A stretch of DNA of 64,000 nt from Syntrophomonas sp. DTU019 (lineage in GTDB: Bacteria > Bacillota > Syntrophomonadia > Syntrophomonadales > Syntrophomonadaceae): NCBI GenBank assembly GCA_913757435.1, contig CAJYDM010000004.1:62001-126000 (forward strand). Direction: 5' to 3'. Shown here piece after piece: positions 26,936 through 35,234 of the stretch. The position numbers and the translations under genes were made by a program. The first letter of the stretch is position 1, and each line of letters starts with the position of its first letter. The notes under the pieces were generated by a model that saw only the letters and a program-made list of their open reading frames with translations, had not been told where the DNA came from and did no database searches.

Positions 26936-27050
26936 TTGCATTTTGGCACTTCCCACTCTCTTTCATTAAGGATTATTATCAAGCCAATCTGGCCGAGGAA
27001 GGGTTGATACATTCCATAAATTTCGGAGTTAGTCTAATTCTGAGTATTCC
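26936..27050 (+). pseudogene. CPBP intramembrane metalloprotease, fragment 2 (middle)
   Basis: Between the two insertion sequences the plus strand reads AFWHFPLSFIKDYYQANL, then LIHSINFGVSLILSI. This is the second CPBP motif (W-H in the metal-binding helix) and the following helix. It continues fragment 1 (IIFATFW + AFWHFPLSF) and leads into fragment 3 (SLILSI + PYVFLMNW). Confidence 0.9.
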
Positions 27051-27208
27051 GACGGTTTTGAGCCAGTGAATCCGATACGTAGAGCCACATAATCCGAAGT
27101 TGAGAGCCATTGGTTTTCAAAAAGAAATCCGCAATAGAGAGCCACTATCGTAAGTATTACAATGAAATTGCGGTAACGCCGTAATACTTACGAAGGGAGG
27201 ACATATTT

Positions 27209-28768
27209 ATGTCCAAGGAAAAACAAATTTTGCAGCTTCGCACAAAGGGCTATAGCCAGCGAAGAATTGCAGATACCTTGAGGGTATCCAGAAACACAGT
27301 AGCAAAGGTGTTTAAGGCATTTGAGAAACATCCGGTTTCCGAGGATTCCTTGAATACCTTAAACGATCAGGAACTTCATCAGCAGTTGTTCCCAGAGGAA
27401 TCACAAGTGCCGGTTCTTGTTAATCCTGATTACGATTATGTCCATAAGGAACTTCTGAAAAGCGGTGTAACATTAAAGCTTCTATGGGAAGAATATGTGG
27501 ATACCTGCCGCCGTTCAGAAAAGCCTCCGTACATGTATTCCCAATTCTGCAAACTTTACCAGGAATACGTGAACAAGCACAGTCTTACCCTGCATATCAA
27601 ACATAAACCTGGAGATAAACTGATGGTGGATTGGGTAGGTACACCCTTGCCTCTTTACGACAAGTTGACCGGGAAAAGCTCTAAGGTTTATCTGTTTGCC
27701 GCCACACTGCCATTCAGCATGTACTGTTTTGCAAAAGCCTGTCTTACCATGAAAGAGGAAGACTGGATCAATGTGCATATTAGCATGTATGAGTATTTCG
27801 GAGCATCCACCAGATTGCTTATCCCAGATAATCTCAAGACGGGGATACTCAGCAACAAAAAATATGAAGATCCCATCGTTAATCGTGCTTATCAGGAATT
27901 AGCAGATCATTATCAGACAGCCATTCTTCCTGCCAGAGTACTCAAACCTAAGGACAAAGCTGCTGTGGAAGGGACTGCGGGACAAGTTACATCCCACATA
28001 ATTGCCAAACTGCGTAACCGTCAGTTCTTTAATATCAATGAGATGAATGCAGCAATTAGGAAAGAACTGGATCGTTTCAATCACAATGAATTCCAGAAAA
28101 GAGAGGGTAGCCGGTATTCTGTATTCATGGAAGAAGAGCTTCCATTCATGCCACCATTGCCCCAATACCCGTATGAGTTTGCACAATGGAAAACTGCTAC
28201 CGTTCAGCTGAATTACCACATAGCGGTAGATTACCAGAACTACTCGATTCCCTATGAGTACGTCAAGAAAAAAGTGGATGTAAGATACACCAAAAACGTG
28301 ATTGAAGTCTTCTACAAAGGTTCCCGTATTTGCAGCCACAAGCGAATTTATGGAATGCGTGGGCAGTATTCCACGGTCATTGATCATATGCCCGCAAATC
28401 ATCAGCTATATAGTGAGTGGGACTCTGCACGTTTCCTGAAATGGGCTACAGGCATTGGGGATTCTACAAAAGATGTTGTGCAGAAACTGTTTGATTCATA
28501 CCGGGTAGAGGAACAGGCCTATAAGGGCTGCCTGTCCCTGTTGAAACTGGCAGATAAATACTCGCCTGAACGCCTGGAAAACGCATGTAGAATAGCACTT
28601 ATCCGGATTCCCAGCCCCCGGTATAAAAATATTAGACTGATATTGGAATCCGGTCAAGACAAAAAGGATAAAGGTGCTTCCCAATCACATTTTTCATCAT
28701 CAGCATCTAACAAGTATGCCTACGTAAGAGGGGCTGGCTATTACGGAGGTGGAAGCCGTGAAGAATGA
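27209..28768 (+). CDS. istA: IS21-family transposase IstA (element B)
   Basis: GGGAGG precedes ATG 27209. HTH at residues about 10-40 (GYSQRRIADTLRVSRNTVAK), integrase core with LMVDWVGTPLP (Asp), LLIPDNLKTGI (Asp) and KDKAAVEGTAG (Glu), and a C-terminal DYQNYSIPYEYVKKKVDV block. 519 aa, intact. It is clearly homologous to, but diverged from, IstA of element A, so the two elements are separate arrivals and not a duplication. Confidence 0.95.
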   Translation: MSKEKQILQLRTKGYSQRRIADTLRVSRNTVAKVFKAFEKHPVSEDSLNTLNDQELHQQLFPEESQVPVLVNPDYDYVHKELLKSGVTLKLLWEEYVDTCRRSEKPPYMYSQFCKLYQEYVNKHSLTLHIKHKPGDKLMVDWVGTPLPLYDKLTGKSSKVYLFAATLPFSMYCFAKACLTMKEEDWINVHISMYEYFGASTRLLIPDNLKTGILSNKKYEDPIVNRAYQELADHYQTAILPARVLKPKDKAAVEGTAGQVTSHIIAKLRNRQFFNINEMNAAIRKELDRFNHNEFQKREGSRYSVFMEEELPFMPPLPQYPYEFAQWKTATVQLNYHIAVDYQNYSIPYEYVKKKVDVRYTKNVIEVFYKGSRICSHKRIYGMRGQYSTVIDHMPANHQLYSEWDSARFLKWATGIGDSTKDVVQKLFDSYRVEEQAYKGCLSLLKLADKYSPERLENACRIALIRIPSPRYKNIRLILESGQDKKDKGASQSHFSSSASNKYAYVRGAGYYGGGSREE

Positions 28769-29504
28769 GACATTAAGAAAGCTGAAGAACATGCGTCTTC
28801 CTGCATTTGCTGAAGCTTACCAAAAGCAGGTTGAGAATGAGATAGAGTATCAGTCATTGTCTTTCCACGAAAGGTTAGCGCTATTAGCAGATGCTGAATA
28901 TGATTCCAGACATAACAACAACATCCGGCGTCTGATTAAGAATGCCAAATTTGTGAACTCATCCGCTTTTCTTGGAAATATTGAGTATCTTCCAGACCGG
29001 CATCTGAACCGTGATCTGTTGGAAAGTCTGGCCGATAATGAATTTATCCGTCAGAGTCTCAATGTCATCCTCATAGGGGCTACTGGATCTGGCAAAACCT
29101 TTATTTCCAATGCCCTTGGGGTCAATGCCTGTCAGTCAGGTTATAAAACGAGATACATCCGCCTACCTGAACTGTTCAGCGAATTTGAAGCAGCAAGGGT
29201 CCAGGGGAAGTATCAACAGCTCATGAAGCAGTATCAAAAATACTCCCTGATGATTCTGGACGAGTTCCTGCTGATTCCCACCTCTGATTCTGAACAGAGA
29301 GATTTGCTCGAACTGATGGAATCCCGTTGCGGTCAATCATCTACTATCATCTGTTCTCAGTTTGTCCCTGAAGGTTGGCATGAAAGACTGGGAGGAGGTG
29401 CCTTGGCCGATTCCATACTGGATAGAATCATCCCATCAGCATATACCATGATAATTGATGGAGATGTTTCCATGCGTCAGAGAAAACGACGAATACCAGA
29501 ATAA
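28758..29504 (+). CDS. istB: IS21-family helper ATPase IstB (element B)
   Basis: GTG at 28758 is 7 bases from GGAGGT and overlaps the istA stop; GTG at 28749 lies inside that ribosome site. AAA+ core: Walker A LIGATGSGKTF, Walker B SLMILDEFLLIPT, STIICSQFVPEGWH. Length about 248 aa, complete. Partner of the IstA upstream. Confidence 0.95.
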   Translation: MKNETLRKLKNMRLPAFAEAYQKQVENEIEYQSLSFHERLALLADAEYDSRHNNNIRRLIKNAKFVNSSAFLGNIEYLPDRHLNRDLLESLADNEFIRQSLNVILIGATGSGKTFISNALGVNACQSGYKTRYIRLPELFSEFEAARVQGKYQQLMKQYQKYSLMILDEFLLIPTSDSEQRDLLELMESRCGQSSTIICSQFVPEGWHERLGGGALADSILDRIIPSAYTMIIDGDVSMRQRKRRIPE

Positions 29505-29628
29505 TATGAACATACTTCTGGAGCCATCCTAAGGGGTGGCTCCCACCATCAACACAGTGGCTCTATGTAAAAGATTGAGTGGCTCTTTTTTAGGAGATTA
29601 GGTGGCTCTGGAAACTCGTAATATTCAA

Positions 29629-29847
29629 ATTCCTTATGTCTTTTTGATGAATTGGCTTTATTACAAAACCAACCGCAACATCATGGTACCCATCGTGTTT
29701 CATATATCTGCAGGGTTTTTCAATGAAATATTCATGACCCATCCTGATAGTAAAATCATACAAACCTTACTCCTGCTCATTTTGACAGTTTTCATAGTAT
29801 TTAAAGAACGGGACTTCTTCTTCAAACGCGATATTCTTTTGGATTAA
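29629..29847 (+). pseudogene. CPBP intramembrane metalloprotease, fragment 3 (C-terminal)
   Basis: After element B the CPBP frame resumes as IPYVFLMNWLYYKTNRNIMV, then VFHISAGFFNEIF, which holds the third histidine-containing motif, one last hydrophobic helix and a basic tail before TAA at 29845-29847. No start or ribosome site of its own. Confidence 0.9.
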
Positions 29848-30011
29848 TGACTCAACTTCCTGGTCAGAAACTGGCGGTAAGCCCAAAGGCAATAAATATG
29901 ATCATGGCCGGGACACTTGAATAACTCAAAGCATCAATTTTAAGGGCATGGAAAAGATGGTCCCAGAGGGCGGGCATGGACAGTGTGCTGAAAGCATTGG
30001 AGGCGTTATCG

Positions 30012-30779
30012 TTAACTATCTTGGTTTATCGGGGGTGGTTGAGTCAGACAAACAAATCCCTCGGACTTATCATTAATCATTTGTAGATACAGATGATATT
30101 TATTTCTGCTCATACTCGCTGTCGGTTCGTAATTATCAAAGGTTACGACATATGACCTACTGTTGTCTTTATATACTTTTTTTACTTTGCTCAAATTAAT
30201 CAGATAGGATTTATGAGATCTAAAGAATGAATCAGGTAGGTTTTTTTCTATTTCATCAAGTGATTGATACAATTTATGAATCACCTTATCGGTATGTAAA
30301 TATGCAACATTTCCATACTTCTCAATAAATATTATATCCGTCTTGCTAATGTGATAATGTTCACCTTTTCCCTTGACAATGACGCTATTCGAAAGATATT
30401 TCTTTTGCTTGACTCTATCGGCGATCTCTTTAATTAACCCCTTGAGTCTCGTTTTATTGATAGGTTTAACTATATAATCATACGGGTGAACCGTAAAAGA
30501 CTGTAGAGCATATTTAGTGTGACCCGTGATAAAGACTATAAAACAGTCCGGATTGCTACTAAATATGCTTTTAGCTACAGTTAGTCCACTGATATCTCCC
30601 GGGCACAGTTCAATATCCAGAAGAACACAGTATGGTTTATGTTCTTGAGCAAGCGCAATTGCTTCACTACTGCTTGAAGTGGCATAGGTTTTTGTCACCT
30701 CTGGTATTTCATTGATAATTTTTTTCAGGAATTCCCGGTTATATTCTTCATCTTCAAGAATTAAGACCTCAAACAACAT
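30012..30779 (-). CDS. LytTR-family response regulator (AgrA-like)
   Basis: Receiver domain residues 1-120 with acidic pocket E9/D10, phospho-acceptor Asp55 (VLLDIEL), Thr85 and Lys105 (YIVKPI). LytTR DNA-binding domain about 135-240 (IIFIEKYGNVAYLHT, FFRSHKSYLINLSKVKKV). It is the last gene of the agr locus, 30 bases after agrD. AgrA-type regulators bind paired direct repeats and usually activate their own operon. A GAAGGG site lies close to the ATG (short spacing). Confidence 0.92.
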   Translation of the reverse strand: MLFEVLILEDEEYNREFLKKIINEIPEVTKTYATSSSSEAIALAQEHKPYCVLLDIELCPGDISGLTVAKSIFSSNPDCFIVFITGHTKYALQSFTVHPYDYIVKPINKTRLKGLIKEIADRVKQKKYLSNSVIVKGKGEHYHISKTDIIFIEKYGNVAYLHTDKVIHKLYQSLDEIEKNLPDSFFRSHKSYLINLSKVKKVYKDNSRSYVVTFDNYEPTASMSRNKYHLYLQMINDKSEGFVCLTQPPPINQDS

Positions 30780-30809
30780 AAACCCTTCTTTGTACTTATT
30801 TTGTTCTAA

Positions 30810-30932
30810 TTACTTTTCTGGTAAATCCGGCTCATAGAGTAAAAATAGTTTAAATGCGTTCATGTTGGCTGCGCTAATAACTGTCAATACTGATGCAAAT
30901 ACTGATGCAAACGTCACAACCAGTTTCTTCAT
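30810..30932 (-). CDS. agrD: AgrD-like signalling peptide precursor with Lys at the ring-residue position
   Basis: A 40-codon frame with an excellent ribosome site (AAGGAGGTG) lies 3 bases after agrB. The N-terminal part is an amphipathic helix (MKKLVVTFASVFASVLTV), and the C-terminus NAFKLFLLYEPDLPEK carries the AgrB recognition tail (YEPxxPE). In known AgrD the Cys (rarely Ser) that forms the thiolactone or lactone stands 7 residues before the Pro of the EP pair; here that residue is Lys28. The peptide has no Cys at all, and its last Ser is Ser20. A 12-base tandem repeat encodes FAS-V twice. The identity is firm from context and tail; the chemistry of the product is open. Confidence 0.88.
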   Translation of the reverse strand: MKKLVVTFASVFASVLTVISAANMNAFKLFLLYEPDLPEK

Positions 30933-30935
30933 CAA

Positions 30936-31562
30936 TTATTCACCTCCTTTTTGGACTATTATATCAACGGTGTTATCAAACACTTCGATGATACCGTACC
31001 CTATCGGGGTAATCAGCAACAAACTTACCATAGCTCCCCAAGTTAAGGCTATACTTTCTCCCAAATTACCCTTATGTATTAGAATAAATGCGGTGATACC
31101 GTAGATAGCTAAGACCATTAACATATAGATTTTTCTGTTATTACGGACCCGAGTATCAGTGATAGTATGCTTACGGGTACCGGCAGGCACCCATTTTACT
31201 GTGGTGTAGATTCCCAATAATAGTGCTATTATGACTAAACCTGTTAAAGAATTGACAGGGATTTCGAGAGTACTTAAATGACCAAAAAAAACAAATATGA
31301 ACGTACTGACCAAAATACAACGATTTCCTGTACTCATGTGCACCCCACCGCCAATACACCTGAGCGGGGCAAATATCGCCAGGAAAATCAAGGTGTTCTT
31401 GATAGTGCCCAACAGAAATGCCAAACCTAGCACCATTGTCATAGTTATCAACAATATTAAAAGGATCTCTATTGAATAGGCATACCATGCTATACTGCTA
31501 TCTTTGGATTCTAATATGTTTACTAACTGTTGGGCAGTTCTTCGGGATACTTTTTGAATCAA
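30936..31562 (-). CDS. agrB: AgrB-family peptide-processing membrane endopeptidase
   Basis: A 208-residue polytopic protein with the AgrB catalytic block RCIGGGVHMSTGNRCILVS: His75 and Cys82, seven residues apart as in Staphylococcus aureus AgrB (His77/Cys84). AgrB cuts the C-terminal tail of AgrD and keeps the peptide as an acyl-enzyme until the ring nucleophile closes it. The start overlaps the stop of the kinase gene by 4 bases (ATGA) and agrD follows by 3 bases, so the three are translated together. Confidence 0.95.
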   Translation of the reverse strand: MIQKVSRRTAQQLVNILESKDSSIAWYAYSIEILLILLITMTMVLGLAFLLGTIKNTLIFLAIFAPLRCIGGGVHMSTGNRCILVSTFIFVFFGHLSTLEIPVNSLTGLVIIALLLGIYTTVKWVPAGTRKHTITDTRVRNNRKIYMLMVLAIYGITAFILIHKGNLGESIALTWGAMVSLLLITPIGYGIIEVFDNTVDIIVQKGGE

Positions 31563-32395
31563 TATCTTTGCACCTTATGAGGTAATCGGATCCTTATTCG
31601 GGTATCATCATCAGTGTTAATATCTATTTGACCTTTATGCTTGACGAGCAATTTGTTGACTACATATAAACCGTAGCCGCGATATTCTGACATTTTTGTG
31701 CTGAACCCGGCTTGGAAAACATCGACTCCACATGGCATGGCCGCTCCATTGTTATAAACATCAATTATGTAAGAATCATGGTCCTGCAAAAACTCAATGT
31801 CAACCCTGGGTTTGTCAGCCTCAGATGCTGCTTCTACAGCATTATCAACCAAATTTCCTACGATACTACAAATATCCCTGGAAGGTATATTAAGATTAGC
31901 TAATTCAGAATGCAAAGAAATATTTACTTCGATCCCATTCTTTTCGGCGGCAGCTTTTTTACTGTTCAGTAATGCGGACAAAGCTGGATGATCAATGTAA
32001 CACATTTCGTACTGCGGTATGACACCTTCTGTAATACTATCCAAATATTCAATCGCTTCATCAAACCGGCCAAGCCCCATTAATGATTGGATAGCCTGCA
32101 AATGCTTAGAGTTTTCGTGCCTTTCAACCTGCAAGGTTCTTATGAGTTCTTCCACCTGCTTGAGGTGGTTCTTCATCATTAAGGCCTTTGTCCTATATAC
32201 TCGGTGTTTGCCGATATTTTTGACAGATATTAAACTGATAACACACATTATCAGAATTATTAGATTAATAAAAGGTATAGCCTGTTTAAGATAATCCAGA
32301 TTTTCAACCACTATTATTTCGGTATTAATAGTTATAACAAGTAAGGTTTGCAGAAGAATTGTGATGATTACAAAATAATCACTGTCTTTGTTCAT
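31559..32395 (-). CDS. AgrC-like histidine kinase (two-helix, GHKL ATPase)
   Basis: Two N-terminal membrane helices (about residues 8-30 and 39-58), a coiled-coil dimerisation helix with phospho-acceptor His93 (QVERHENSKHLQAIQSL), then a GHKL ATPase domain with N-box GNLVDNAVEA (about 180-189) and G-box EYRGYGLYVVNKL. Canonical AgrC has six or seven sensor helices; this one has only two, and the gene before it encodes a separate five-helix protein. It overlaps that gene by 17 bases. The phosphate partner is presumably the LytTR regulator at 30012. Confidence 0.92.
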   Translation of the reverse strand: MNKDSDYFVIITILLQTLLVITINTEIIVVENLDYLKQAIPFINLIILIMCVISLISVKNIGKHRVYRTKALMMKNHLKQVEELIRTLQVERHENSKHLQAIQSLMGLGRFDEAIEYLDSITEGVIPQYEMCYIDHPALSALLNSKKAAAEKNGIEVNISLHSELANLNIPSRDICSIVGNLVDNAVEAASEADKPRVDIEFLQDHDSYIIDVYNNGAAMPCGVDVFQAGFSTKMSEYRGYGLYVVNKLLVKHKGQIDINTDDDTRIRIRLPHKVQRY

Positions 32396-32879
32396 CTGTT
32401 TCCCCTAATTCAAAAAGAACAAAGTTAGTACGTTTAATTATTAGCAATATGACCAAAGTAGCCAAAAATACAGGAATATAAGTGGTTATATTCAATAATG
32501 CATCGACAATAATTCTCTCGGCTATATCCTGTTGAATCCACAGTAGGATTTGTATGACTAAGCTTTCAATCACTCCTGAAATCATAATACCCAACAAACA
32601 GGCGATGATGGTCTTTTTTACATGTACTGCAAATATCAAGCTAGTAGTAATTACTAAAAAGGTACCGAGAATCAGAGTATTTAATGCTAATGAAACTGCT
32701 AGCGGACGGACAATATAGGATGTAATGGCGAATAAAATTGAACACAAAATGCATTTGCGAAGATCCACAGCAATATTACATAAGCTAAACCCAATATATA
32801 TTACCAGCATAGCTTGTGGAATTGAGATAAAAAGTGCAAGAAACCACGGTATGTATTGCAACAATAATTCCTCCATCAT
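32379..32879 (-). CDS. Five-helix membrane protein, probable detached sensor half of the AgrC-type kinase
   Basis: A 166-residue hydrophobic protein with about five membrane helices and a short charged tail (FELGETDEQRQ). No family is firmly recognised. It is the first gene of the agr operon and overlaps the kinase start by 17 bases, so equal expression is expected. Its size and helix number match the part missing from the kinase, suggesting that an ancestral AgrC was split into sensor and transmitter. Alternative: an accessory peptide transporter or immunity protein. Confidence 0.7.
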   Translation of the reverse strand: MMEELLLQYIPWFLALFISIPQAMLVIYIGFSLCNIAVDLRKCILCSILFAITSYIVRPLAVSLALNTLILGTFLVITTSLIFAVHVKKTIIACLLGIMISGVIESLVIQILLWIQQDIAERIIVDALLNITTYIPVFLATLVILLIIKRTNFVLFELGETDEQRQ

Positions 32880-32996
32880 TGGAGTCTCTCTATTATTCTT
32901 CTATTCTTCTTTTAAATCAATTGAAATTCCTTTTGTTAATTTGACAATTTATAAGCATAAGTGGCTTAATCGTACTATTTTCACTTATTAAATCAA

Positions 32997-33600
32997 TTAG
33001 AATGAATAGCCACACTTTACTTCAATAGTGGGTTGACATTCCTCTTTGGCTTCGGCTTTAAAATGAACATAGCCGTCGGGCTGATTAAAATTGAAAATAT
33101 TATCCAAAACATTGATAAACAATTGTTTAAGCCGGTTTACATCAGCGTAGATATCGGGCGAATTTCCGGGACAAAACACGATAATTTCAATATTTTCTCG
33201 CACAGCTCGCGTCGTCAGGTGTCTACGCAAATGTTCACAGAGATGGTTCAAGTTTACCTCTTCAGGGTTGAGCTTAATTCTACCCGATATAAACTTAGAA
33301 AAGTCTAATAGTCCTTCAACCATCTCAGTCAATCGGTCACTCTCTTTCTCTATGATACCGAGACCGCTGCATAACTTTCTTTCTGCTGGAAGTTTTCACT
33401 CTGTAAAGTAATGACCCAACCCTTAATGGAAGTCAAGGGTGTGCGCAACTCATGAGACACCGAGGAAATGAAGTCATTTTGAGCTGCTCTTTTATTACGA
33501 TTTCATCGGCCAGGTAATTCAAGGTATCCGACAGTATGCCAACTTCATCGTCTTTGGCTTTTCTGCTCTTGACTTGGAAATCTCCGACTGCCATTTGCTT
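32997..33600 (-). pseudogene. Degraded HAMP-HisKA-HATPase histidine kinase
   Basis: Three kinase pieces lie in different frames. From 33594: MAVGDFQVKSRKAKDDEVGI (HAMP). Then NDFISSVSHELRTPLTSIKG (HisKA H-box with intact His). Then GLGIIEKESDRLTEMVEGLL (HisKA helix 2) continuing to RLKQLFINVLDNIFNFNQ-PDGYV (N-box of the ATPase). At least two frameshifts separate them, and the ATPase domain is cut off before the G-boxes (stop at 32997). Sensor and membrane part are absent upstream. Not functional. Confidence 0.88.
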
Positions 33601-33638
33601 AGCAACAGCATAAGACTATTGCTAGGCAGACAGAAAAT

Positions 33639-33658
33639 AAAAAAGACCCTTTAAGGGT
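33639..33658 (-). terminator. Terminator upstream of the dead kinase
   Basis: On the minus strand ACCCTTAAAGGGT folds into a tight hairpin followed by CTTTTTTATTTT. It would end transcripts coming from the small-gene cassette at 33872-34697. Confidence 0.7.
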
Positions 33659-33871
33659 TACGGGAGGTTATTATCGTAAGTTGAGTCCGGCTGTTTTCGA
33701 TGGACAACTCATATCCCGGTATGGTTTTAATTGAGTTCTAATAATTAACGCTTTAATGCCTTATTCCCCATCCAGATCAGCAGCCAGTCCGTCCTGCTTG
33801 AACCTCGACAGAGTATATAGGCCCACCCCTTCACTTGGTTGCTTCCATTATAATCTTTCGACCTACAACAT

Positions 33872-34225
33872 TCAGGTTAATGTTATCAGTTCTCGTGCCC
33901 AATCATATTCCCTTTTATTTATCCGTTCACAGTGTTTCACGTTGGAATAAGCTGTAAATGAATTTGGGTTATTTATTAATTGGGATAATTCTAAAGGTTC
34001 TGATGGAGCAATATCTCTCTGCTTTTCGTATAAATCATATGCTACCTTCCATCTTTCCCGCTCATTAGCCCTTTTCTTAGTTAAAAACATATGTATCTCT
34101 TTTTGTCGTTGGCGAGCATGCTTTTCCACAATTACTAACGCAATATATAAAGTTACATACAATGAGCCTTTAAACAGATAAAAAATGAACACACCAAACA
34201 GAAACATCTCTTGTAATCTGGTCAC
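33872..34225 (-). CDS. Small membrane-anchored protein of unknown function
   Basis: GTG start with AGGAGGGTG 7 bases upstream. Residues about 8-33 form one long hydrophobic segment (FGVFIFYLFKGSLYVTLYIA). The rest is charged, helical and soluble (HARQRQKEIHMFLTKKRANE and on to a YDWARELITLT end). No family recognised. It is the last gene of a three-gene minus-strand cassette with a 32-residue membrane peptide and an XRE regulator. Confidence 0.6.
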   Translation of the reverse strand: MTRLQEMFLFGVFIFYLFKGSLYVTLYIALVIVEKHARQRQKEIHMFLTKKRANERERWKVAYDLYEKQRDIAPSEPLELSQLINNPNSFTAYSNVKHCERINKREYDWARELITLT

Positions 34226-34290
34226 TTTTCACCCTCCTCCTATTGCATTTTCAACCTCCCATCTTTTCTGCAACACATTATCAATTGCTG

Positions 34291-34389
34291 CTACACATCC
34301 AAATAAATCCTGGTAAAAACATATACTGTACTAAACATTCCGGATAATAGTGAAACCGAAATGGCTAGTGCAACTAACAGCCCGTTCAC
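34291..34389 (-). CDS. 32-residue single-helix membrane peptide
   Basis: GTG start preceded by AAAGGAGG at about 6 bases; the peptide MNGLLVALAISVSLLSGMFS and a further 12 residues form one hydrophobic helix with a short polar end before TAG. The strong ribosome site and its place between the XRE gene and another membrane protein argue that it is real. Function unknown; single-helix peptides in such settings can be toxins, regulators or membrane-protein partners. Confidence 0.5.
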   Translation of the reverse strand: MNGLLVALAISVSLLSGMFSTVYVFTRIYLDV

Positions 34390-34453
34390 CCGTTTTCCTC
34401 CTTTCGTCCCTACTCAAAACATAGGAAGTCATACCACACTTCATCCTCCTAAT

Positions 34454-34469
34454 GTTAACTTTTCGAAAC
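34454..34469. promoter_or_regulatory. Operator-like repeat copy 1 (XRE site)
   Basis: GTTAACTTTTCGAAAC. The same pattern recurs as GTTAACTTTTTGCAAC at 34717-34732, on the other side of the small XRE gene. It is a plausible binding site for one of the two XRE regulators. Confidence 0.5.
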
Positions 34470-34490
34470 TTGTGGGCGGACAAAAGCCCG

Positions 34491-34697
34491 CTAATCGGAC
34501 TTTCTGATTAAAGAATCCGGATCTGCTCCTAGTATTTTGCATATTAAAATGAATTCTTCCAGTGTAAACTGCCTTTTTCCGTTTTCCTTCTGGTTATATC
34601 CAGTCGGCGAAAGTCCTAACTTCAGGGCTAATTCCCGTTGAGTAAATCCGCACCTAACCCTTTCAGCCCGAATATTGCGCTCAATGGAAAAAGTCAT
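34491..34697 (-). CDS. Small XRE-family regulator (HTH only)
   Basis: ATG 34697 with GAGGAG 6 bases upstream. A 68-residue Cro/CI-type domain covers the whole protein (GFTQRELALKLGLSPTGYNQ is the recognition unit) without any effector domain. It is divergent from the larger XRE gene at 34842, with operator-like repeats in the shared promoter region and downstream. This gives a two-regulator switch resembling phage or mobile-element control circuits. Confidence 0.88.
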   Translation of the reverse strand: MTFSIERNIRAERVRCGFTQRELALKLGLSPTGYNQKENGKRQFTLEEFILICKILGADPDSLIRKSD

Positions 34698-34716
34698 CAA
34701 CGTCTCCTCTCTGTAA

Positions 34717-34791
34717 GTTAACTTTTTGCAACTCCGATAATTACAAACTACCAGATAGGGTATTTTTTGTCAATAACTTTTGTTAACAAAA
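34717..34791. promoter_or_regulatory. Divergent promoter region with operator-like sites copy 2 and 3
   Basis: GTTAACTTTTTGCAAC (34717-34732) and the palindromic TTTTGTTAACAAAA (34778-34790) share the GTTAAC core with the site at 34454. They lie between the divergent XRE genes, where they would overlap both promoters. Confidence 0.5.
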
Positions 34792-34841
34792 ACCATTACT
34801 TCTTGCGCATTAAGTTAATTCATGTTATATCTTTTATTAGA

Positions 34842-35234
34842 ATGTGTAAGAGGGTGGTAAAAATTAATAAGGACACAAAACAGATAGGTCCAGAGACAGA
34901 CGCAAAACAGCTAACAGATGTTTTCGCCCAACGGTTAAAGGAACTCAGAGAAGAAAGGGGTTATTCTCAGGAGGAAGTAGGTAGGATGGCAGGGCTATCA
35001 AAGGCTACCATATCAAAGTACGAGGCAGCTTGTCATCCGCCCAAGCTTATCCATGCGGTGTCCATAGCCAAGGCCTTGAACATTGGTTTTAGCTATCTGA
35101 TTGGATTTACCGATAACCGTTATGTCCAGGAAACAAATATTATAACAGATGTATTTTTATCGCTGCCGGACGATCGCAAACAAGAACTTTTAAACTATGC
35201 CAGATACTTAGAATCAAGAAGCGCACAGGATTGA
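34842..35234 (+). CDS. XRE-family transcriptional regulator with C-terminal extension
   Basis: HTH core RLKELREERGYSQEEVGRMA and GLSKATISKYE, followed by about 55 residues ending QELLNYARYLESRSAQD, as in Xre/SinR-like regulators. The start is uncertain. ATG 34842 lacks a ribosome site, while AGAGGGTGG at 34850-34856 points to translation beginning slightly later (GTG 34854 or even ATT 34863); these change only the N-terminal tail. Divergent from the small XRE gene. Confidence 0.85.
   Translation: MCKRVVKINKDTKQIGPETDAKQLTDVFAQRLKELREERGYSQEEVGRMAGLSKATISKYEAACHPPKLIHAVSIAKALNIGFSYLIGFTDNRYVQETNIITDVFLSLPDDRKQELLNYARYLESRSAQD

Larger units (their letters stand above)
27051..29628 (+). mobile_element. 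IS21-family insertion sequence B
   Basis: A second, diverged istA/istB pair, plus strand, back-to-back with element A. ATTCC is present on both sides (27046-27050 and 29629-29633), consistent with a 5-base target duplication. Repeated AGAGCCAC boxes occur at the left (27082-27140) and, inverted as GTGGCTCT, at the right (29530-29610). Length about 2,578 bases. Confidence 0.88.

Noticed and set aside
24371-29628. The two IS21 elements as one composite transposon
   Set aside because: Their genes are diverged, each has its own ends, and a piece of the host CPBP gene separates them, so they are independent insertions.
29848-30011. Possible coding tail after CPBP fragment 3
   Set aside because: Short frames (for example GGHGQCAESIGGVIVNYLG) have no start, ribosome site or recognised family; nothing can be supported.
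33756-33950. 64-codon plus-strand frame near the dead kinase
   Set aside because: No ribosome site, overlaps the end of the minus-strand 117-aa gene, and no family resemblance.
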